34,580 nt of DNA from an uncultured Bacilli bacterium. GTDB lineage: Bacteria > Bacillota_I > Bacilli_A > RF39 > UBA660. Positions 30,448-34,580 of the stretch are shown in pieces. Numbering within the stretch: position 1 is the stretch's first letter; the number at the start of each line of letters is the position of its first letter. Made by a program: the position numbers and the translations under genes. Location: positions 1-34,580 of the forward strand of contig CAKPAL010000004.1 of the NCBI GenBank assembly GCA_934132925.1, given 5' to 3'. The notes under the pieces are model-generated. The model did not search any database, was not told where the DNA came from, and was given only the letters and a program-made list of their open reading frames with translations.

Positions 30448-31126
30448 AGATATAGAGACTGCTATTAAGGAGTTAGAAAGTGGTATACCAGTACAATATA
30501 TTGTTGGTAATGTTGATTTTTATGGTAATATTTTTAAAGTTACTAAGGATACTTTAATTCCTAGATTTGAGACAGAGTTATTAGTAGAAAAGTCTATTAA
30601 CTATATTAATAAATATTTTAAAGATAGAAGAGTTGATGTACTTGATATTGGTACTGGTAGTGGATGTATTGCTATTACTATTAATAAACTAATTAATTCT
30701 AATGTTGACGCTGTTGATATATCTGATAAAGCAATAGAAGTTGCTAAAGAAAATAATAAAATTAATAATACTGATGTCAATTTTATTGTTAGCGATGTTT
30801 TTTCTAATGTTAATAAAAGGTATGATGTTATTATTAGCAATCCTCCTTATATTAGTTATGATGAAGAGATTATGGATATTGTTTATAGTAATGAGCCTCA
30901 TTCTGCTTTGTTTGCCCTTGATAATGGGTTATACTTTTATGATAAGATACTTAGTGAATGTAGAGAATATTTGAATGATAGATTTTTTATTGCTTTTGAG
31001 ATAGGTTATAAACAAGGTAATGATATTATTAATATTATTAATAAATATTTTGATAATGTTAATATATCTTTAGAAAAGGATTATAGTGGTAGAGATAGAT
31101 TTATTTTTATTAGTAATATTGATTAG
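30386..31126 (+). CDS. prmC: Release factor glutamine methyltransferase
   Basis: 246 residues from ATG 30386. PrmC methylates the GGQ glutamine of release factors. Motifs: VQYIVGNVDFYGNIFKV, TLIPRFETELLVEK (57-69), the SAM strand VLDIGTGSGCIAITI (85-99), VDAVDISDKAIEVA, IISNPPYISYDE with the catalytic NPPY (152-155), and FIAFEIGYKQG. The N-terminal substrate domain is shorter than in B. subtilis (about 288). The start is uncertain: GTG 30395 and GTG 30404 are in frame, and GGTGAGG at 30394-30400 lies close to the latter. It overlaps the zinc-ribbon gene and is followed by a terminator. Confidence 0.93.
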   Translation: MDLVRIVKEKIEYLRKYLKDKDIETAIKELESGIPVQYIVGNVDFYGNIFKVTKDTLIPRFETELLVEKSINYINKYFKDRRVDVLDIGTGSGCIAITINKLINSNVDAVDISDKAIEVAKENNKINNTDVNFIVSDVFSNVNKRYDVIISNPPYISYDEEIMDIVYSNEPHSALFALDNGLYFYDKILSECREYLNDRFFIAFEIGYKQGNDIINIINKYFDNVNISLEKDYSGRDRFIFISNID

Positions 31127-31150
31127 GAAGTATTAGATACTTTCTTTTTT
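31126..31150 (+). terminator. Terminator after prmC
   Basis: GGAAGTAT (31126-31133) pairs with ATACTTTC (31137-31144), one G-U pair, loop TAG, followed by TTTTTT. It starts right after the prmC stop codon. Confidence 0.75.
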
Positions 31151-31207
31151 ATTTGGAAGTATTTTAGTTAGAAAGTTTACACTGTGAATATGATATCTTA
31201 TAATTGT

Positions 31208-31266
31208 TCATATATAGACTATGATAATAGGCTATATATGACAGAAAAAGACCTAGGCTTTTTCTG
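31208..31266. terminator. Two adjacent hairpins between prmC and the PBP gene
   Basis: TCATATATAG (31208-31217) pairs with CTATATATGA (31232-31241), and directly next to it CAGAAAAAG (31242-31250) pairs with CTTTTTCTG (31258-31266), loop ACCTAGG. The second is the likely terminator for the minus-strand PBP gene ending at 31279, though its T run lies in the arm, not after it. Confidence 0.5.
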
Positions 31267-31278
31267 AAAATAAAAGTA

Positions 31279-33252
31279 TTATTCTGTTAATACTTTATTT
31301 TCTTCTTTGAAAACGGCATCTAGATCTCTGGTGTTGGTGTCTAATGATGGTTCTGTTCCTTTGATATAGAAGAACATTTCTTTTTTTGTATCATTATCAT
31401 TAGCTATTATTCCTGTTATAGGGTTTACTAGTACTCCAACTACATTTGATGGTATATCATACCAAGTTGTTTCTTTATCTTTGAAGTATGATTCCATGGT
31501 ATCTATCCAAATGTTTTTATGGTATGAATAGTCTTTTGATTCTATTTTTTTATTATTATCATATCCATTCCATATTCCAAGTACGGCGTCTTTGTTATAG
31601 CCCATTATTAATAGGTCTGTATCTGTTGTTCCTGATTTGATGCTATATTTATGTGTTATATTTGGTAGTAGTGATATTAGAGTTGGATAGTTATAATCAA
31701 TAAAATTCTTATTGTATGTATATGTTAACATTTCATTTAATATAAAGGTTAGACTTTGATTTAATATTAGTTCTTTTTCTTCTTTATTTTCATATAGAAC
31801 ATTTCCTTTGGAATCTACTATTTTCTTTATGAAATGGGGTTCTACTTTATATCCTAGATTAGCAAATGCTGAATAACTTGTTGTCATTTCTAATAAACTT
31901 ATTTCTTCGGTACCTAGCGCTAGAGATGGTATTTCGATTAGGTTACTTGTTATACCAAGTCTTTTAGCAGTATTTATTAGCATATTTTCTCCTAGAAAGA
32001 GATGAGTTTTTACGGCATATATGTTATCAGAATAGGAAATAGCTGCTGCCATCGATATTGGACTATTGGCATAGGTATTGTTATAGTTATTGGGACTATA
32101 TGTTTTATCTCCAGCGAAGGTAAAGGTTGTTTTTTCACTGGTAAATGATGATGAAGCAGTAAAACCATTTTCAAGAGCTGTATAATATAGTAGTGGTTTC
32201 ATTGTTGAACCTACTTGTCTCTTAGCTTTAGTGGCTCTATTATATTCACTTTTATAGTAGGCATTTCCTCCTATCATAGCCATTACTCCACCTGTATTTG
32301 GATTCATCATGATGGCTGCTGTTTCAACTTCTGTTTCATCATTTACATAACTATATACGGCTTTTTCTAAATCTTCTTGGGCTTCGATATCAAGAGTTGT
32401 GTATATTTTTAATCCTCCTGTTTTGGTTATTTCTTCGGGGATATTTGTTAATTTTTTTATTTCTTCTAATACTGAATCTCTGAAATAATTGATACTTGTT
32501 ATGTTATTTTTTTCTTTTTTTCCTATTATTTGGAGATTTTTATTTATAGCGGTATTATATTCTTCTTCAGTTATTTTTTTGTTATCTTTCATTAATTTTA
32601 ATACTATTTTTTGTCTTTCTTTGGCTTTGCTATAGTTTTTTACAGGGGAATAGTTATTTGGGGATTTTGGTATTCCTGCTAGCATAGAGGCTTCTTCTAG
32701 GGTTAAGTCTTTAGCGGATTTATTAAAATAATATTTGGAGGCGGCTTCTATTCCATATACTCCTCCATAATTTATGGTATTTAGATATCCTTCTAGTATT
32801 TCGTCTTTAGTGTAATGTACTTCTAATTCGGTTGCTAATAGTGCTTCATCTATTTTTCTTTTCCATGTTTTTTCAAAGTTTAGAAAGAGATTTCTAGCAT
32901 ACTGCTGGGAGATTGTGGACGCACCTTCACTCTTATCACCCTTTATGATGTTATTTATTAGGGCTTTTCCTATTCTTAGGTAATCGAAGCCAATATGTTT
33001 ATAGAAATGTTTATCTTCAGTAGAAAGGGTGGCTTCTATTAAATAGGGACTTATTTCTTGTAGTGATACCCAGTCTTTGTCGTCATTGAATACTAATTCA
33101 TTTTTGGTATCGTATAGATAGTATGATTTTGATTTGTTTATTTCTAGTTTTGGTGTTATATAAGCATAGGTAAATACTACGATATGTACTGATATAAATA
33201 GCATTAGTGGTAGTAGTGATAATAGTATTATTTTCTTTTTATTTTTCTTCAT
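31279..33252 (-). CDS. Class A penicillin-binding protein (transglycosylase/transpeptidase)
   Basis: 657 residues. It polymerises and cross-links peptidoglycan outside the membrane. A basic start (MKKNKKK) and one membrane segment (about 8-32) are followed by the GT51 transglycosylase domain with STEDKHFYKHIG (catalytic-type E79), GASTISQQYARN (110-121) and RKIDEALLATELE. The transpeptidase has SxxK as STMK (S349, K352), SxN as SDN (408-410) and KSGTTDTD (539-546) in place of KTG. The length suits a PBP1-type enzyme without extra C-terminal modules. GAGGGAT precedes ATG 33252. It is a single gene, divergent from the DUF1934 gene and convergent with prmC. Confidence 0.95.
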   Translation of the reverse strand: MKKNKKKIILLSLLPLMLFISVHIVVFTYAYITPKLEINKSKSYYLYDTKNELVFNDDKDWVSLQEISPYLIEATLSTEDKHFYKHIGFDYLRIGKALINNIIKGDKSEGASTISQQYARNLFLNFEKTWKRKIDEALLATELEVHYTKDEILEGYLNTINYGGVYGIEAASKYYFNKSAKDLTLEEASMLAGIPKSPNNYSPVKNYSKAKERQKIVLKLMKDNKKITEEEYNTAINKNLQIIGKKEKNNITSINYFRDSVLEEIKKLTNIPEEITKTGGLKIYTTLDIEAQEDLEKAVYSYVNDETEVETAAIMMNPNTGGVMAMIGGNAYYKSEYNRATKAKRQVGSTMKPLLYYTALENGFTASSSFTSEKTTFTFAGDKTYSPNNYNNTYANSPISMAAAISYSDNIYAVKTHLFLGENMLINTAKRLGITSNLIEIPSLALGTEEISLLEMTTSYSAFANLGYKVEPHFIKKIVDSKGNVLYENKEEKELILNQSLTFILNEMLTYTYNKNFIDYNYPTLISLLPNITHKYSIKSGTTDTDLLIMGYNKDAVLGIWNGYDNNKKIESKDYSYHKNIWIDTMESYFKDKETTWYDIPSNVVGVLVNPITGIIANDNDTKKEMFFYIKGTEPSLDTNTRDLDAVFKEENKVLTE

Positions 33253-33343
33253 TTATATCCCTCATTTTTTTTATTTTTGTATGTCATTTATTATTATGTT
33301 AAAAATTGTTTAAAATATGTTGTATTTTTTTTAAAGTTATGGT

Positions 33344-33742
33344 ATGATTTCAAATGAAATGTTTGGAGGCGATATTATTAGAGTTTCTGTTAATGGTTAT
33401 TTGAAGAATAATACTGATGGTGAAAATACTGTTTTTAAGGAAAAAGGTATTAGAACTAAGGATAAATTGTCTTTTGTATTTGATGATGTTAAATATTCTA
33501 TTAAGATTAATGATAATGATATTATGCTTGTTAGAGATGGTAATGATTTTATTAATAGTTTTTCTTTTAGTGAGAAAAGTGGTAAAAGCAATTATTATCT
33601 TAAGGAACATGGTTATTCTATAGATATGGATGTTAAAGTTGATGTCTTAGTTATTGATGATAATAAGATTTTTATTAAGTATGTTATTGCTCAAACGGGA
33701 TGTGAATATGAGTTGATGATTGAAATGGAAGGTGTTTTATGA
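33344..33742 (+). CDS. DUF1934 (YwiB-like) protein upstream of argS
   Basis: 132 residues from ATG 33344. DUF1934 proteins are small calycin-like beta barrels of unknown function, found next to argS in many Firmicutes (ywiB-argS in B. subtilis). Recognisable parts are IIRVSVNGYLKNN, ENTVFKEKGIRTKDKLSF, and the final strands IKYVIAQTGCEYELMIEMEG. The start is unusual: the only strong ribosome binding site, GGAGG (33365-33369), lies inside the frame and is followed by ATT codons at 33374 and 33377, whereas ATG 33344 and 33359 have none. The family core would begin around the ATT, so a non-canonical start is possible. The stop overlaps the argS start (ATGA). Confidence 0.85.
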   Translation: MISNEMFGGDIIRVSVNGYLKNNTDGENTVFKEKGIRTKDKLSFVFDDVKYSIKINDNDIMLVRDGNDFINSFSFSEKSGKSNYYLKEHGYSIDMDVKVDVLVIDDNKIFIKYVIAQTGCEYELMIEMEGVL

Positions 33743-34580
33743 GTATAAAAAATAAATTACAGCACATTATAAAAGCGTGCTTACCTATTGATATGGATGT
33801 TAATAAGATTGTTATTGAGATTCCTAAAGATAAGAAGAATGGTGATTATTCTTCTAATGTGGCTTTTTTACTTGCTAAAGAGTTAAAGAGTAGTCCTATT
33901 TCTATTGCTAATGATATTAAAGATAAGATTAGTGATGAAATGATTGATAAGATAGAGATTGCTAATCCGGGTTTTATTAATTTTTATATTAATAAGAACT
34001 ATTTACTTAATAATATTAATGTTATTAATGATATGGGTAAGAATTATGGTAAGAGTGATTTTGGTAAGTTAGAGAAAGTTAATATTGAATATGTATCTGC
34101 TAATCCTACTGGTACTTTGCATATTGGTCATGGTAGGGGTGCTGTATATGGAGATTGTTTATCTAGTATTATGTCTTTTGCTGGTTATGATGTTACAAGA
34201 GAGTATTATATTAATGATGCTGGTAATCAAATGTATAATCTTGGAGTGTCTATTAAAGAAAGATATAAGGAGAAGTGTGGAGTAGAATTTGCTATCCCAG
34301 AGAATGGTTATCATGGTAAGGAAATTATTGCTTTAGCTGAATCTTTATATGATGAATATGGTGATAGTAAGTTAGATGAGGATATTGATTTCTTTAAGAA
34401 GAAAGGTCTTGATATTTTACTTGATGGTATTAAGAAGGATTTGGATTCTTTTAGGGTTAATTTTGATGTCTTTACTAGTGAACAATCTTTATATGATAGG
34501 GGACTTGTTGAAGATACTTTATCTAAACTTAAAAATAGTGGTAAGTGTTATGTTGAAGATAATGCTTTATGGCTTAGAAC
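33739..34580 (+). CDS. argS: Arginyl-tRNA synthetase, 3' end cut by window
   Basis: 280 codons are visible of an expected 550 or so; the frame runs open off the window. Class I synthetase for arginine. The N-terminal additional domain (about 1-110) has VVIEIPKDKKNGDYSSN-like text, written in the DNA as IVIEIPKDKKNGDYSSNVAF, and ANPGFINFYI. The catalytic core has EYVSANPTGTLHIGHGRGAV with HIGH at about 129-132, then YYINDAGNQM and YDRGLVEDTLSKL. ATG 33739 has GGAAGGTG upstream and overlaps the DUF1934 stop by four bases, so translation is coupled. Confidence 0.96.
   Translation, partial: MSIKNKLQHIIKACLPIDMDVNKIVIEIPKDKKNGDYSSNVAFLLAKELKSSPISIANDIKDKISDEMIDKIEIANPGFINFYINKNYLLNNINVINDMGKNYGKSDFGKLEKVNIEYVSANPTGTLHIGHGRGAVYGDCLSSIMSFAGYDVTREYYINDAGNQMYNLGVSIKERYKEKCGVEFAIPENGYHGKEIIALAESLYDEYGDSKLDEDIDFFKKKGLDILLDGIKKDLDSFRVNFDVFTSEQSLYDRGLVEDTLSKLKNSGKCYVEDNALWLR

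Noticed and set aside
33397..33591. Minus-strand open frames within the DUF1934 gene
   Set aside because: They are mirror frames of a conserved coding region and have no ribosome binding site.
1..34580. TGA read as tryptophan (Mycoplasma-type code)
   Set aside because: TGA ends several genes at the expected family length (M23 peptidase, walJ, yabP, yabQ, DUF1934) and Trp positions use TGG.
1..34580. CRISPR array or prophage
   Set aside because: No regularly spaced 25-40 bp repeats, no cas, capsid, terminase or integrase genes; the only recombinase is the IS transposase.

Overview
This is about 34.6 kb of very AT-rich DNA with short intergenic gaps, strong AGGAGG-type ribosome binding sites and TTGACA/TATAAT-type promoters. 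TGA is used as a stop (for example after the M23 peptidase, yabP and yabQ) and TGG codes Trp, so the code is 11 rather than the Mycoplasma code. Gene content and order (rpsF-ssb-rpsR, rplI-dnaB, walJ-rlmH, rsmA-yabG-veg-spoVG, yabP-yabQ-divIC, ftsH/tilS, a T-box before tyrS, prfA-prmC, a DUF1934 gene before argS) point to a low-GC member of the Bacilli, probably one of the uncultured gut lineages close to Mollicutes/RF39. The sporulation genes yabG, yabP and yabQ imply an endospore former or a recent descendant. The taxon is inference; no rRNA is present.

Layout. 1-6132: a plus-strand run with the end of an unknown propeller-like protein, a Y-family DNA polymerase, a 657-residue unknown protein and Tex. 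6183-6345: a tRNA-Gly(TCC) unit with its own promoter and terminator. 6421-9890: an accessory stretch with a three-gene minus-strand cassette (FxLYD-like anchored protein, zinc-ribbon membrane protein, lipoprotein), a divergent double-XRE regulator, a CYTH-domain gene split by a frameshift, and a YbaK-type deacylase. 9981-12767: uvsE, a putative heavy-metal exporter and an unknown protein. 12901-18618: ribosomal and replication genes (rpsF, ssb, rpsR, rplI, dnaB), then a LysM-G5-M23 peptidase, walJ and rlmH. 18651-22257: a zinc-ribbon membrane protein, rsmA and the sporulation/division genes yabG, veg, spoVG, yabP, yabQ, divIC. 22281-23630: an IS3-like element. 23631-28826: ftsH, tilS, a small unknown gene, and tyrS with a T-box leader. 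29041-34580: prfA, a zinc-ribbon protein, prmC, a class A penicillin-binding protein, a DUF1934 protein and the start of argS.

Most genes are housekeeping. The more unusual points are: the IS3-like element sits inside what was a bidirectional terminator between divIC and ftsH and is flanked by an unusually long direct repeat; the CYTH gene is broken at an A6 run that could be a mutation, an assembly error or a -1 slippery site; the 16-mer TTTTTCATATTATTTT occurs three times, just upstream of yabG and yabP, in a sigma-E-like arrangement; and a double-HTH regulator stands divergent to an envelope cassette with repeated half-sites between them. I did not find a CRISPR array, a restriction system or a recognisable new multi-gene defence system.
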